In this document: positions 33,852 to 43,929 of the stretch, one piece after another
Numbering within the stretch: position 1 is the stretch's first letter
Layout: each line of letters opens with the position of its first letter
NCBI GenBank assembly: GCA_030019365.1
Contig: JASEFA010000002.1
Location: forward strand, 327,525-391,524
Length of the DNA: 64,000 nucleotides
Direction: 5' to 3'
DNA from: Bacillota bacterium
GTDB taxonomy: Bacteria; Bacillota; Sulfobacillia; JACIYH01
Made by a program: the position numbers and the translations under genes
The notes under the pieces: model-generated
What the model was told of the DNA's origin: nothing
What the model saw: the letters and a program-made list of their open reading frames with translations, nothing else
Database searches by the model: none

Positions 33852-34120
33852 TCAGCAGGTCATGTTCATCTTATCACAAGAGGCTTCTCCTGGCAATGCC
33901 GCCCTCAGCGTACGCTCCTGTTCGCGGATGGGTTTGGACATGCCCCCGGGCACCCCGCAGGCGGGGTGGGTGGCGACTCCCCCCAGCATGGCCTGGATCT
34001 TCTGGGCGTAAGCGCGGTGCTTTATCACCTCTCCCGCGCCGATCTCCTCCCCACCTTGGCCACCAGCCCCAGGATGTTGCGCTGGGCGGGGTCGTCTTCG
34101 GGCCGGGGAGGAAGTCGGGG
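33852..34120 (-). pseudogene. Relic of a [NiFe]-hydrogenase large subunit
   Basis: Directly after the stop of the hydA gene, frames can be joined to give PDFLPGPK, then PAQRNILGLVAKVG, then EIGAGEVIKHRAYAQKIQAM followed by LGGVATHPACGVPGGMSKPI. This is the region of [NiFe] large subunits that reads APDF...RN(I/V)LG...I(Q)xxLGG...HP...VPGG. At least two frameshifts are needed, and the N-terminal RxCGxC and C-terminal DPCxxC nickel ligands are both absent. It ends in a TGA after a short unrelated tail. Confidence 0.75.
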
Positions 34121-35854
34121 CTAGGCCTTGCGGTAGCGCGGACGCGCCGTGTAGTGGGTGTGCAGCAGGTGGTGCGACTTTTCCCCCAGCGGCTGGCCCA
34201 GGAACTCCCGGTAGAGCTCTTGCATGGCCGGGTTTTCATGGGATTTGCGCAGGGGCAGGTTGCGGTCTACCTGGTAGATGGCATCGATGCGGCGCTGCCG
34301 GGCTTCGTCGGTGGTGGGCACCGGCTGGCCGCCGCCGCCGATGCAGCCGCCCGGGCAGCACATGATCTCGATGAAGTGGTACCGGGCCTGGCCGGACTTG
34401 ACCGCCTCCAGGAGCCGGCGGGCGTGACCCAGGCTGTGGGCCACCGCCACCTTCACCTGGGTGCCGTCCATAGCCACGGTGGCCTCCTTGATGCCCTGGA
34501 GACCGCGCACTTCCTCGAAGTCCAGCCTGGGCGCCTGTCTGCCCGTGACCACCTCGTAGGCCGTGCGCAGGGCCGCCTCCATGACGCCGCCGGTGGCGCC
34601 GAAGATGGCGGCCGCACCCGTGGAGCGGCCCAGGGGATCGTCGTAGTCCTCCTCGGGCAGGGCGGTGACGTCCAGCCCCGCCTCGCGGATCATGCGGCCC
34701 AGCTCCCGCACGGTGAGCACCGCGTCCACGTCCTGCACACCCGAATCGTCCATCTCCGGCCGCTGGGCCTCGAACTTCTTGGCCGTGCAGGGCATGATGG
34801 AGACCACGTACACGTCCTCGGGCTTCCACCCCATCTTCTCGGCGTAGTAGGTCTTGGCCAGGGCCCCGAACATCTGTTGCGGTGACTTGCAGGTGGAGAC
34901 GTTGGGGATGAACTCGGGGTAGTAGTGTTCCAGGAACTTGATCCAGCCCGGGCTGCAGGAGGTGAGCATGGGGAGCACGCCCCCGTGGGTGAGCCGGTGG
35001 ATGAGCTCGTGGCCCTCCTCCATGATGGTGAGGTCGGCGGTGAAGTTGGTGTCGAACACGCGGTCGAAGCCCAGGCGCCGCAGGGCCGCCACCATCTTAC
35101 CTGTGACGATGGCGCCCACGCCCAGGCCCATCTCCTCGCCCAGCGAGACCCGTGTGGCCGGGGCCGTCTGTACCACCACATGCTTTGCGGGGTCGTGGAT
35201 GGCCTTCCATACACGCTCGGTGTGGTCGACCTCGTAGATGGCACCCACGGGACAGGCGTTGATGCACTGGCCGCAGTACACGCAGGGCAGCTCAGCCAGG
35301 GACTTCTCGAAGGCGGGGGCCACGATGGCCTCGGCCCCCCGGTGAACCGGGTAAAGGATGCCCACGCCCTGCACCCGGTGGCACGCTTCCACGCAACGCC
35401 GGCACAGGATGCACTTGTTGGGATCGCGCACGATGGCCGGGTTGGATTCATCCAGGGGCAGGCCCTTCTCCTCGCGCCCAAACCTCACCTCGCGGATGCC
35501 CAGGCGCTCCGCCAGGACCTGCAGCTCGCAGTGCAGGTTGCGCACGCAACTCGTGCATTCCGCCGGGTGGCGGGCCAGCATGAGTTCCACCACGGTGCGC
35601 CGGGTCTGCCGCACGAGGGGGGTGCTGGTGCGCACCACCATGCCCTCGGCCACCGGGTAGGCGCAGGCCGCCTGCAGCGTGCGGGAGCCCTCCACCTCCA
35701 CCACGCATACCCGGCACACGGCCTTGACCTCCTGGTCGGGGTGGTGGCAGAGGGTGGGGATGTCGATGCCGGCCAGCCGGGCCGCCTCCAGGATGGTAAA
35801 GCCCTTGGGCACGCTCAGCTTCTGACCGTCGATGGTGACGTTGACCAGGTCCAT
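34121..35854 (-). CDS. hydA: [FeFe]-hydrogenase catalytic subunit HndD/HydA (copy 2)
   Basis: 577 aa. N-terminal 2Fe-2S domain (C36, C47, C50, C64), His-ligated 4Fe-4S (H96, C100, C103, C109), a two-cluster ferredoxin domain, then the H-cluster domain with TSCSPGW (about 299), MPCTAKKFE (about 358) and CPGGCIGGGGQP (about 505) and a C-terminal small-subunit-like region. This layout is that of trimeric/tetrameric NAD(P)-linked, electron-bifurcating hydrogenases. It is last in the operon, 3 bp after a NuoF gene. It is a close paralogue of the hydA gene 2.2 kb upstream. Confidence 0.95.
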   Translation of the reverse strand: MDLVNVTIDGQKLSVPKGFTILEAARLAGIDIPTLCHHPDQEVKAVCRVCVVEVEGSRTLQAACAYPVAEGMVVRTSTPLVRQTRRTVVELMLARHPAECTSCVRNLHCELQVLAERLGIREVRFGREEKGLPLDESNPAIVRDPNKCILCRRCVEACHRVQGVGILYPVHRGAEAIVAPAFEKSLAELPCVYCGQCINACPVGAIYEVDHTERVWKAIHDPAKHVVVQTAPATRVSLGEEMGLGVGAIVTGKMVAALRRLGFDRVFDTNFTADLTIMEEGHELIHRLTHGGVLPMLTSCSPGWIKFLEHYYPEFIPNVSTCKSPQQMFGALAKTYYAEKMGWKPEDVYVVSIMPCTAKKFEAQRPEMDDSGVQDVDAVLTVRELGRMIREAGLDVTALPEEDYDDPLGRSTGAAAIFGATGGVMEAALRTAYEVVTGRQAPRLDFEEVRGLQGIKEATVAMDGTQVKVAVAHSLGHARRLLEAVKSGQARYHFIEIMCCPGGCIGGGGQPVPTTDEARQRRIDAIYQVDRNLPLRKSHENPAMQELYREFLGQPLGEKSHHLLHTHYTARPRYRKA

Positions 35855-35857
35855 GCG

Positions 35858-37567
35858 CTACACCTCCCTCGACGCGGCCCGACCGGCCCCCGCCGCCGCT
35901 CCGCCGGCGGCCGACGCCGCACAACCGGCGGCAGCGCGCGCCGCGCTCCCGTCCATGGGGCACACCCCGGCGGGGCAGGTCCTGCCCACCACGTGGGCCA
36001 GGTACTCGGACTTGAACCAGCGCAGGGTACTCATGAGCGGCAGCGGTGCCGTCTGCCCGAGCGGGCAGAGCGGGGCCACGTACATGGCCTGGGCCAGCGC
36101 CTTCATGTTCTCCAGGTCGGTGCGGGTGGCCTCACCCCGGCTGATCCGCTCCATGATGCGGTGCAGCTGCAGAGTCCCCTCCCGGCAGGGCGTGCACTTG
36201 CCGCACGACTCGTGCAGGAAGAAGAACGAGAAGGACTTGGCCACGTTCACGATGCAGTGGGTGTCGTCGATGATCAGCAACGCCCCCGAGCCCAGGGCGG
36301 AGCCATGGGTGGCCAGGCTGTCGTAGTCCATGGGCACGTCCAGCAATTCGGCTGGGATGACACCGCCCGAGGTACCACCCGTCTGGGCCAGCTTGAACGC
36401 CCGCCCGTCGGGGATGCCGCCACCGATGTTGTAGATGATCTCGCGCAGGGTGATGCCCATGGGCACCTCGATGAGCCCGGCGTTGACGATGTCACCGGTG
36501 AGGGTGAACACCTTGGTGCCCGGGGTCTTCTGGGTGCCCAGGGTGCGGAACCAGGTGGCGCCCCGTTCGATGATCACGGGCACGTTGGCCAGGGTCTCCA
36601 CGTTGTTGATCACGGTGGGACGGCCGAACAGCCCGGCGTCAGTGGGATAGGGGGGCTTGATGCGGGGCTCGCCCCGCCCGCCCTCGAGGGACTCGAAGAG
36701 CGCCGTCTCCTCGCCGCAGACATAGGCACCCGCTCCCAGGCGGATCTCCACGTCGAAGTCGAATCCCGAGCCCAGGATGTTCTTCCCCAGCAGGCCCATC
36801 TCCCGGGCCTGGGCGATGGCCTTCTCGAGCCGCTCGATGGAGAGGACGTACTCACCCCGGATGTAGACGTACCCCTGGTGGGCGCCCACCGCGTATCCGG
36901 CCAGGGCCATGCCCTCCAGCACGGCGTGGGGGTCGCCCTCCAGGATGAGGCGGTCCTTGAAGGTGCCGGGCTCGCCCTCGTCGGCGTTGCACACCACGTA
37001 CTTGGGCCCGGAGCCGTCCGCACGGGCGGCGAACTGCCACTTGAGCCCGGTGGGGAAGCCGGCGCCGCCCCGGCCGCGCAGGCCGGAGGCCTTGACCTCC
37101 TCCACCACCTGGGCGGGAGTCATGGCCGTGAGCGCCTTCCCCAGGGCCTGGTAGCCGCCGCGGGCGACGTACTCCTCGATGGACTCGGGATCGATGAACC
37201 CGCAGTTGCGCAGCACCACCCGCACCTGGTGGCGGAAGTAGTCCACCTCCGGGTACACCTGCACGGGCCTGGCCGCGGGCGGCACCTGGTAGAGCAGCCG
37301 CTTCACCACCCGGCCCTTGTACAGGTGCTCGGAGACGATCTCCCGCACGTCGGACACCTTGACCCCGGAGTAGAAGGTCCCCTCGGGGAACACCACCACG
37401 GTGGGGCCGTACTCACACAGCCCGAAGCAGCCGGTCTCCACCACCTTGACCTCTTTGTCCAGGCCGTACTCGGGCAGGAGCCGGGAGAACTCCTTCTGGA
37501 CCTCGGGCGAGGCCTTCAGGCTGCAGTTGGTGCCGTTACATACCAGCACGTGGGCCCGATACAGCAT
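35858..37567 (-). CDS. hndC: NuoF/HndC-like NADH-binding hydrogenase subunit, without C-terminal ferredoxin
   Basis: 569 aa. A thioredoxin-like 2Fe-2S domain (CNGTNC, TGCFGLC; about 1-95), then the FMN/NADH domain ([26 protein letters not shown]) and 4Fe-4S ligands ESCGKCTPC. HndC/HydB relatives usually end with two further 4Fe-4S clusters after CPAGVC. Here that motif is followed only by an Ala/Gly-rich tail of about 30 residues. The protein should pass electrons between NADH and the HydA encoded next to it. Confidence 0.93.
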   Translation of the reverse strand: MLYRAHVLVCNGTNCSLKASPEVQKEFSRLLPEYGLDKEVKVVETGCFGLCEYGPTVVVFPEGTFYSGVKVSDVREIVSEHLYKGRVVKRLLYQVPPAARPVQVYPEVDYFRHQVRVVLRNCGFIDPESIEEYVARGGYQALGKALTAMTPAQVVEEVKASGLRGRGGAGFPTGLKWQFAARADGSGPKYVVCNADEGEPGTFKDRLILEGDPHAVLEGMALAGYAVGAHQGYVYIRGEYVLSIERLEKAIAQAREMGLLGKNILGSGFDFDVEIRLGAGAYVCGEETALFESLEGGRGEPRIKPPYPTDAGLFGRPTVINNVETLANVPVIIERGATWFRTLGTQKTPGTKVFTLTGDIVNAGLIEVPMGITLREIIYNIGGGIPDGRAFKLAQTGGTSGGVIPAELLDVPMDYDSLATHGSALGSGALLIIDDTHCIVNVAKSFSFFFLHESCGKCTPCREGTLQLHRIMERISRGEATRTDLENMKALAQAMYVAPLCPLGQTAPLPLMSTLRWFKSEYLAHVVGRTCPAGVCPMDGSAARAAAGCAASAAGGAAAGAGRAASREV

Positions 37568-37582
37568 CTCCCTCCCCCCTCC

Positions 37583-38071
37583 CTAGTAGCGGGCCAGGAT
37601 GGCCCCGATGTCGGCCGGCTTCAAGTTGCCGTACACCTGGTCGTCGATCATGATGGCCGGGGCCACCCCGCACACCCCGATGCAGCTGGTGAGCTCCAGG
37701 GTGAACTTGCCGTCGGGCGTGGTCTCGCCCACCTCCACCCCCAGGGCCTTCTTCAGGGCCTCCAGCACGGCCCCGGCCCCAGGGACGTGGCAGGGGGCGC
37801 TGGCGCACACCCTGATCACGTGCTCCCCCTTGGGCCCGGTGGCGAACAGGGTATAGAAGGTGGTCACCCCGTACACCCGGCTGGGGTGCATCCCCAGGGC
37901 CTCTGCCACCTCCACCATGGCCTCCTCGGATATCCAGCCCATCTCCTTCTGGATGGCCTGCAGGATGGGCAATAGCGGCGCGGGCCGGTCCCGCAGGCGG
38001 GAGATGATCTCCCGCACGCGGGCCATGTCCTGCGGCTGCTGCCGGGTGACCTCCAGGCTGGCCTTACCCAT
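37583..38071 (-). CDS. hndA: NuoE/HndA-like 2Fe-2S subunit (copy 2)
   Basis: 162 aa, usual NuoE length. An N-terminal helical domain (about 1-75, with VYGVTTFYTLF) is followed by a thioredoxin-like fold with the four cluster ligands in CASAPC and TSCIGVCG. It should dock on the NuoF subunit encoded 15 bp downstream and complete a NuoE-NuoF-HydA hydrogenase. The ATG 38071 sits 13 bp after the stop of the first hydA. Confidence 0.93.
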   Translation of the reverse strand: MGKASLEVTRQQPQDMARVREIISRLRDRPAPLLPILQAIQKEMGWISEEAMVEVAEALGMHPSRVYGVTTFYTLFATGPKGEHVIRVCASAPCHVPGAGAVLEALKKALGVEVGETTPDGKFTLELTSCIGVCGVAPAIMIDDQVYGNLKPADIGAILARY

Positions 38072-38084
38072 CTCCTTCCCTCCC

Positions 38085-39818
38085 TTACAGCGTCGTGTAC
38101 TGGTAACGGGGCTGGTAGTGCGTGTGCAGGAGCTCGTGAGCCTTGTGGGAGTTGGGCTCGCCCAGGAACTCCTGGTACAGCACCTTTATCACCGGGTTCT
38201 CGTGGGACTTGCGCAGGGGCATCTCCCGGTCCACCCGGTAGACGGCCTCGATACGCTTCTGGCGGATTTCGTCGGTGGTGGGGATGGGCTGGCCGCCGCC
38301 GCCGATGCAGCCGCCCGGGCAGGCCATGATCTCGATGAAGTGGTATCGCCCGGGATCTGCCCTCACCGCCTCCAGCACCTTGCGGGCGTTGCCCAGCGTG
38401 TGGGCCACCGCTACCTGCACCTCGGCCCCATCCAGGTTGACGGTCGCTTCCTTGATACCTTCCATCCCGCGCACCGACTCGAAGTCCAGGGCGGGAGGCA
38501 TCTTTCCGGTGACCACCTCGTAGGCGGTGCGCAGGGCCGCCTCCATCACGCCGCCGGTGGCACCGAAGATGGCGGCCGCACCCGTGGACACCCCCAGGGG
38601 ATCGTCGTAGGGCTCCTCGGGCAGGGCGTCGAAGACCACCCCCGCCTCCCTGACCATGCGACCCAGCTCCCGGCTGGTGAGCACGGCGTCGATGTCCGGG
38701 TAACCCGAGTCGGTCATCTCCGGTCGCCGGGCCTCGAACTTCTTGGCCGTGCAGGGCATGATGGAGACCACGAAGATGTCCGCCGGGTCGATGCCCACCT
38801 TGCGGGCATAGTAGGTCTTGGCCAGCGCCCCGAACATCTGCTGGGGCGACTTGCAGGTGGACAGGTTGGGCAGCAGGTCGGGGAAGAAAGTCTCGATGAA
38901 CTTGATCCACCCCGGGCTGCAGGAGGTGATCATGGGCAGCACGCCGTCCTCCTGCAGGCGGTGGACCAGCTCGTACCCTTCCTCGATGATGGTGAGGTCG
39001 GCAGTGAAGTCAGTATCGAAGACGCGGTCGAAGCCCAGGCGGCGCAGGGCGGCCACCATCCTGCCGGTAACCACGCTGCCCGGGGGCATGGCGAACATCT
39101 CGCCGACGGTGACCCGCGTGGCGGGAGCGGTCTGGACCACCACGTGCTTTCCGGGGTCGGCCAGAGCCGCCCACACCAGTTCCGTGTCGTCACGCTCGTG
39201 CAGGGCCCCGGTGGGGCACACCAGGGTGCACTGGCCGCAGTTCACGCACACCGAATCGGCCAGGGGCAGCTCGAAGGGCGGGGCAATGGACGTCTCGAAC
39301 CCGCGTTCTTGCGGCCCGATGGCCTTCACCGACTGCACCTTCTCGCACACGGCCACGCAGCGGCGGCAGAGGATGCACTTTGCGTTCTCCCGCACGACGG
39401 AGGGGCTGGACTCGTCGGGCTCGCCCCCGTGCTTTTCTCCTTCGAAGCGCACCTGCCGGATGCCCAGTGACTCCGCCAGGGCCTGCAACTCGCAGGTCCC
39501 GTTGCGGATGCAGGTGGTGCACTCGGTGGGGTGGTCGGAGAGGAGCAGCTCTACCGTGGTGCGGCGGGACGCCCGCACCGCCCGGGAGTTGGTCCACACC
39601 TCCATGCCGTCGGCCACGGGGAGGACGCAGGAAGCCTGCAGGGCCTTCGCTCCCTTGACCTCCACCACGCACACACGGCAGGCCCCGATGGCGTTGAGGT
39701 TCTCCAGGTAGCAGAGGGTGGGGATGTTGATCCCGGCCAGGCGCGCCGCCTGGAGCACGGTCATCCCCCGTTCGGCTTCCACCTTGCGCCCGTCTATGGT
39801 CAGGGTTACCTTACCCAT
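38085..39818 (-). CDS. hydA: [FeFe]-hydrogenase catalytic subunit HndD/HydA (copy 1)
   Basis: 577 aa, the same length and domain order as copy 2: a 2Fe-2S domain, a His-ligated 4Fe-4S (HPTECTTCIRNGTC), two ferredoxin clusters (CILCRRCVAVC, CVNCGQCTLVC), and the H-cluster motifs TSCSPGW, MPCTAKKFE and CPGGCIGGGGQP. Long stretches are identical to copy 2 (for example around TCKSPQQMFGALAKTYYA), so a duplication inside the operon is likely. It follows the NuoF-NfnB fusion by 13 bp and is the probable partner of that protein. Confidence 0.95.
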   Translation of the reverse strand: MGKVTLTIDGRKVEAERGMTVLQAARLAGINIPTLCYLENLNAIGACRVCVVEVKGAKALQASCVLPVADGMEVWTNSRAVRASRRTTVELLLSDHPTECTTCIRNGTCELQALAESLGIRQVRFEGEKHGGEPDESSPSVVRENAKCILCRRCVAVCEKVQSVKAIGPQERGFETSIAPPFELPLADSVCVNCGQCTLVCPTGALHERDDTELVWAALADPGKHVVVQTAPATRVTVGEMFAMPPGSVVTGRMVAALRRLGFDRVFDTDFTADLTIIEEGYELVHRLQEDGVLPMITSCSPGWIKFIETFFPDLLPNLSTCKSPQQMFGALAKTYYARKVGIDPADIFVVSIMPCTAKKFEARRPEMTDSGYPDIDAVLTSRELGRMVREAGVVFDALPEEPYDDPLGVSTGAAAIFGATGGVMEAALRTAYEVVTGKMPPALDFESVRGMEGIKEATVNLDGAEVQVAVAHTLGNARKVLEAVRADPGRYHFIEIMACPGGCIGGGGQPIPTTDEIRQKRIEAVYRVDREMPLRKSHENPVIKVLYQEFLGEPNSHKAHELLHTHYQPRYQYTTL

Positions 39819-39831
39819 GCCGGCCTCCCCC

Positions 39832-42800
39832 CTACTTCACGTCGCAGCGCAGGCAGCGGGCCGCTTCGGCCATGGCCACCTCGTAGGTGTAACCGAGCTC
39901 CACTTCCCGGAAGGAATCGCGCCTCTTCTCGGGTGGGAGCACGGTCACCTTGCGCCGCGGCGTCTCCTTCTCGAGCAGCTCACCGGACAGCTTCCGCTCC
40001 ACCGGCCCCTCGGGCACCACCACACCGTCGCCGCCCAGGAGACGGTCGATGGCGGTGGCCGCCCGCTTCCCCGCGGCCACCGCCTCGATCACGCTGGCGG
40101 GACCCAGGGTGCAGTCGCCGCCGGCGAAGACACCTTCCAGGTTGGTGGCCATGGTGCGGGGATCCACCACGAACACACCACCACGGCCCCGGGCCAGGGC
40201 CCCGTCCCCGGTGGCAAGCTCCGACTCCACCGCCTGGCCGATGGCAGAGATCACCACGTCGGCGGGCAGGATGAACTCCGAGCCCGGCTGCGGCGCCGGC
40301 CGCCGCCGGCCACTGGTATCGAAGTCGCCCAGGGCCTGCTTCTGGCAGGCCAGGCCGGTCACCCGGCCGTCCCTGCCCACCACCCAGGCGGGGGCGGCCA
40401 GGTAAGTGAACCTGACCCCCTCGTGCTCGGCCCCGGCGACCTCGTCGGGGATGGCGGGCATGTCTTCCCGGCGGCGCCGGTACACGATGTGCACCTCTTT
40501 GGCCCCCAGGCGCAGGGCGGTACGGGCGGCGCCGATGGCCACGTTGCCACCGCCCACCACCGCCACCGTCTTGCCGGTGAAGTCGGGGGCACGGCCCAGG
40601 TTGACCTCGCGCAGGAATTCCACTCCCGCGTACACGCCGGGCAGGTCCTCGCCCTTTACGCCCAGGGGCTGGCTGCCGTGGGCACCTATGGCCAGGAAGA
40701 TGGCCCGGTACCCCTGGCGCTTCAGGTCCTCCACGGTGACGTCCCTGCCGACCCGCACCCCGGTCCTGATCTCCACGCCCAGGTCGGTGATGGACCTGAT
40801 CTCGGCCTCCAGCACGTGGCGCGGCAGCCAGTACTCGGGGATGCCAACGGCCAGCATCCCGCCCGCCACGGGCAGGGCCTCGAACACCGTCACCCGGTAG
40901 CCCTTGAGGGCCAGGTAGTGAGCGCAGGTGAGGCCGGCGGGACCGGAACCCACCACCGCCACCTGGATGCTGTTGGGGGGAGCCGGGGGAAAGTTGGGCA
41001 GGCGCCCCTCGTGCTCCAGCACCCAGTCGGTGGCCGCCCGCTTGAGCAGCCGGATGGCCATGGGTTCCTCGATCTGGGCACGCCGGCAGCGGGCCTCGCA
41101 GGGGTGATCGCACACCCGCCCGCACACCGCCGCCACCGGGTTGTCGCGCTTGATGGTGAAGTAGGCCTCGCGGAAGCGCCCGTTGCGGATGTGGTCGATG
41201 TAGGTGGGGATGTCGATCCCCGCCGGGCAGGTGTTCTGGCAGGGCGAGGTGAACAGGGACGCACACACCGAGGCCGGGCACTTCTTGTCCCGGATGTGGG
41301 CCTCGTACTCGTCCCGGAAGTACCTGATGGTGGAGAGCACCGGGTTGGGGGCGGTCTGCCCCAGGCCGCACAGGGCGGCGTTCTTTATCTGCTCGCCCAG
41401 CTCGATGAGCAGCTCGACGTCACCCTCCTGGCCTTTGCCCCGGGTGATGCGCTCCAGGATCTCCAGCATGCGCTTGGTGCCCACCCGGCACGGCGTGCAC
41501 TTGCCGCAGGACTCATCCTGGACGAACTCCAGGAAGAACTTGGCGAAGTCCACCATGCAGGTGTCTTCGTCGGTGACGATGAGGCCGCCGGATCCCATGA
41601 TAGTCCCCAGGGCGGCCAGGGACTCGTAATCCACGGGCGCGTTCAGGTGCTCGGCCGGGATGCACCCGCCCGAGGGGCCACCCGTCTGCGCCGCCTTGAA
41701 CTTCTTCCCCTTGGGGATACCACCGCCGATGTCGAAGATGATCTCCCCCAGGGGCGTCCCCATGGGCACCTCCACCAGACCGGTGTTGTTGATCTTGCCG
41801 GCCAGGGCGAAGACCTTGGTGCCCTTGGAGCGCGCCGTCCCCAGGCGGGCAAACCACTCCGGACCGTTGAGGATGATGGGGGGCACGTTGGCCCAGGTCT
41901 CCACGTTGTTGATGACGGTGGGCTTGCCCCACAGCCCCTCGTTGGCGGGGAAGGGCGGCCGCGGACGGGGCTCGCCCCGCCGGCCCTCGATGGAGGCGAG
42001 CAGGGCGGTCTCCTCACCGCACACGAAGGCACCGGCACCCACGCGGATCTCCACGTCAAAGGAGAAGCCGGTGCCGAAGATGTTCTCCCCCAGCAGCCCG
42101 TACTCCCGGGCCTGGGCGATGGCCTTCCCCAGCCGCTCCACGGCCAGGGGGTACTCGGCCCGCACGTAGACGTAGCCCTGGTTGGCCCCTATGGTGTAGC
42201 CGCAGATGGCCATGCCCTCCAGGACCGTGTGGGGGTCACCCTCCAGGATGCTGCGGTCCATGAAGGCCCCCGGATCCCCCTCGTCGGCGTTGCACACCAC
42301 GTACTTGGGCGTGCCCGCCGCCTTCATGGCGAACTCCCACTTCAGCCCGGTGGGGAAGCCGGCGCCGCCCCGGCCCCGCAGGCCGGAGCGCTTCACGTAA
42401 TCGATGACCTCGTCCGGCTTCATGGCCGAGAGCACCCTGCCCAGGGCGGCGTACCCGTCGCGGCCGATGTATTCCTCCACCCGCTCGGGGTCGATGGCCC
42501 CACAGTTCCGCAGGGCGATGCGCACCTGGCGCTGAAAGAAGGGGATCTGCTCCCGCTCCGCCACCTGTACCCCCGTGTCCGGTAGACGGTATACCAGGCG
42601 CTCCACCACCCGGCCCTTGAGCAGGTGTGCTTCTGCGATGGCGCGGGCGTCGGGCGGGGTGAGCTTGCGGTAGAAGACCCCCTCGGGGTACACCACGATC
42701 ATGGGGCCCAGGTCACAGGGTCCCATGCACCCCGTCTCCACCACCCGCACTTCGTTCTCCAGCCCGTGCTCCTTTATGGCGGCCAGCAGCTCGTCCTCCA

Positions 42801-42870
42801 CGGTCTTGCAGCCGGAGGAGATGCAGCCGGCCCCGGCACATACGAGCACGTGGGCACGGTAAAGCTGCAT
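39832..42870 (-). CDS. Fusion of NuoF-type subunit with NfnB/GltD-type NAD(P)H oxidoreductase
   Basis: 1012 aa in one frame. Residues 1-95: 2Fe-2S domain (C11, C16, C48, C52). About 120-505: FMN/NADH domain with [26 protein letters not shown] and 4Fe-4S ligands C455, C458, C461, C501. About 540-625: two-cluster Fer4_20 domain ([21 protein letters not shown]). From about 635: FAD site GSGPAGL and NAD(P)H site [11 protein letters not shown], ending RCLRCDVK. In the Sporomusa-type Nfn transhydrogenase (StnABC) NuoF-like and NfnB-like parts are separate proteins. Here they are fused and sit next to HydA, which suggests an enzyme joining NADH, NADPH, ferredoxin and H2. Confidence 0.92.
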   Translation of the reverse strand: MQLYRAHVLVCAGAGCISSGCKTVEDELLAAIKEHGLENEVRVVETGCMGPCDLGPMIVVYPEGVFYRKLTPPDARAIAEAHLLKGRVVERLVYRLPDTGVQVAEREQIPFFQRQVRIALRNCGAIDPERVEEYIGRDGYAALGRVLSAMKPDEVIDYVKRSGLRGRGGAGFPTGLKWEFAMKAAGTPKYVVCNADEGDPGAFMDRSILEGDPHTVLEGMAICGYTIGANQGYVYVRAEYPLAVERLGKAIAQAREYGLLGENIFGTGFSFDVEIRVGAGAFVCGEETALLASIEGRRGEPRPRPPFPANEGLWGKPTVINNVETWANVPPIILNGPEWFARLGTARSKGTKVFALAGKINNTGLVEVPMGTPLGEIIFDIGGGIPKGKKFKAAQTGGPSGGCIPAEHLNAPVDYESLAALGTIMGSGGLIVTDEDTCMVDFAKFFLEFVQDESCGKCTPCRVGTKRMLEILERITRGKGQEGDVELLIELGEQIKNAALCGLGQTAPNPVLSTIRYFRDEYEAHIRDKKCPASVCASLFTSPCQNTCPAGIDIPTYIDHIRNGRFREAYFTIKRDNPVAAVCGRVCDHPCEARCRRAQIEEPMAIRLLKRAATDWVLEHEGRLPNFPPAPPNSIQVAVVGSGPAGLTCAHYLALKGYRVTVFEALPVAGGMLAVGIPEYWLPRHVLEAEIRSITDLGVEIRTGVRVGRDVTVEDLKRQGYRAIFLAIGAHGSQPLGVKGEDLPGVYAGVEFLREVNLGRAPDFTGKTVAVVGGGNVAIGAARTALRLGAKEVHIVYRRRREDMPAIPDEVAGAEHEGVRFTYLAAPAWVVGRDGRVTGLACQKQALGDFDTSGRRRPAPQPGSEFILPADVVISAIGQAVESELATGDGALARGRGGVFVVDPRTMATNLEGVFAGGDCTLGPASVIEAVAAGKRAATAIDRLLGGDGVVVPEGPVERKLSGELLEKETPRRKVTVLPPEKRRDSFREVELGYTYEVAMAEAARCLRCDVK

Positions 42871-42888
42871 GGCGATTCCTCCCTCCGG

Positions 42889-43251
42889 CTACCTGGCCGC
42901 CAGCACCCATTCGCCGATGATCTGGCCGTTCACCACGTGCTGGGCCACGATCTGGCGCATCTTCTCCGGCGTCACGTAGGAGTAGGTGACCTTGGGCTGG
43001 CCGGGCCGGGCCACCTCCACCAGGGGCTCGTACTCGCACAGCCCCGCGCAACCGGTCTGGGTGACGGTCACGTCGGTGAGGCCCCGCTTGGCCAGCTCGT
43101 CCAGGAGGGTGGCCATCACGTCCCGGGCCCCGGCGGCGATGCCGCAGGTGCCCATACCCACGGTGATGCGCACCGCCCGGGCGCCCTCCCGCACCTTCAT
43201 GCGTTCCCGCACTTCGTCCCGCAGTCGGGCCAGATCTTCCAGCGATTTCAC
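42889..43251 (-). CDS. hndB: HndB-like thioredoxin-fold 2Fe-2S protein
   Basis: About 120 aa. It has the 2Fe-2S ligand pattern of HndB: one Cys in GMGTCGIAAGA and two in QTGCAGLCEYEP, with the GxGTCGxAAGA motif typical of this group. Such subunits take part in electron transfer in Hnd-type hydrogenases. GTG 43249-43251 overlaps the stop codon of the HATPase gene (GTGA) and has GGAGGTG 9 nt upstream. It precedes the fusion gene by 18 bp. Confidence 0.9.
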   Translation of the reverse strand: MKSLEDLARLRDEVRERMKVREGARAVRITVGMGTCGIAAGARDVMATLLDELAKRGLTDVTVTQTGCAGLCEYEPLVEVARPGQPKVTYSYVTPEKMRQIVAQHVVNGQIIGEWVLAAR

Positions 43252-43925
43252 GTCAGGTGCACCTCCTTGCAACCTCCGACAACCTCGCCCCCCCGGGCGA
43301 GGGACAAGTTCCCTGCGGCCGCTCGCGCCGCCACCGGGGATAGAAGCCCATTCTCGGGGGAGGGTGAAAGTGCGTTTCTGGGGGAACTCAGAGCCCTTTC
43401 CCCTTCGGCTATGTGGCGGTTCACCCAGGCCAGCACGCCAGGATCATCACGGGCGCTCACTCCCAGGAATCGCTTCAGCTCCTCGGTGGAGAAACGGAAA
43501 ACCCACCCATCCCGCCGGTGCTCGTACTCCACATCCACGCCCGGCTCGGCCACCGCTACCTCCAGGGTGGCCGCCATGTCTCCCAGGGGAGCCCGGTCGA
43601 TGTGGCCCCGCCGGAATGTGGCCACCACCCGCGTCCCCTCCCCGGGCGCCGACTCGATGCGCAGCTCGCCCCCCGCCTGCTCCGCTGCCGCCTGCAGCAG
43701 GGCCAGCCCCATCCCCACCCGGCGCGTGGTCCGGGTGGTGAAGAAGGGATCGCAGGCGGTGCGCGCCTGGTTCGGGGTCATCCCCCGCCCATCGTCCCGC
43801 ACCTCGATCTCCATGCGGTCGGAAGCACTGTCTTCCCGCACCGCGATGTACACCGTGCGGGCTCCTGCCTCCACGGCGTTGCGGAACAGGTCCAGGATGT
43901 GGAGGGCCAGCTCCTGCACCGTCAT
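43248..43925 (-). CDS. Histidine-kinase-like ATPase domain protein
   Basis: 225 aa. Only the ATP-binding fold is present: N box with LFRNAVEAGA, G1 box RDDGRGM and a G2-like VGMGLALLQAAAEQAGG. There is no dimerisation/His-phosphotransfer domain or sensor domain. The last 70 residues are low-complexity. Genes of this type recur in [FeFe]-hydrogenase operons of anaerobic Firmicutes, but their function is not known; a role as protein kinase or ATP sensor for the sensory H-cluster protein is possible. Confidence 0.85.
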   Translation of the reverse strand: MTVQELALHILDLFRNAVEAGARTVYIAVREDSASDRMEIEVRDDGRGMTPNQARTACDPFFTTRTTRRVGMGLALLQAAAEQAGGELRIESAPGEGTRVVATFRRGHIDRAPLGDMAATLEVAVAEPGVDVEYEHRRDGWVFRFSTEELKRFLGVSARDDPGVLAWVNRHIAEGERALSSPRNALSPSPENGLLSPVAARAAAGNLSLARGGEVVGGCKEVHLT

Positions 43926-43929
43926 CCCC

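Noticed and set aside
34925..37975. Plus-strand open frame of about 1000 codons opposite hydA and nuoF
   Set aside because: It runs antisense across several genes with clear families, and its His/Gly/Gln-rich translation has no recognisable fold.
39718..42585. Plus-strand open frame of about 950 codons opposite the NuoF-NfnB fusion
   Set aside because: Antisense shadow of a gene with complete cofactor motifs; no ribosome binding site or family signature.
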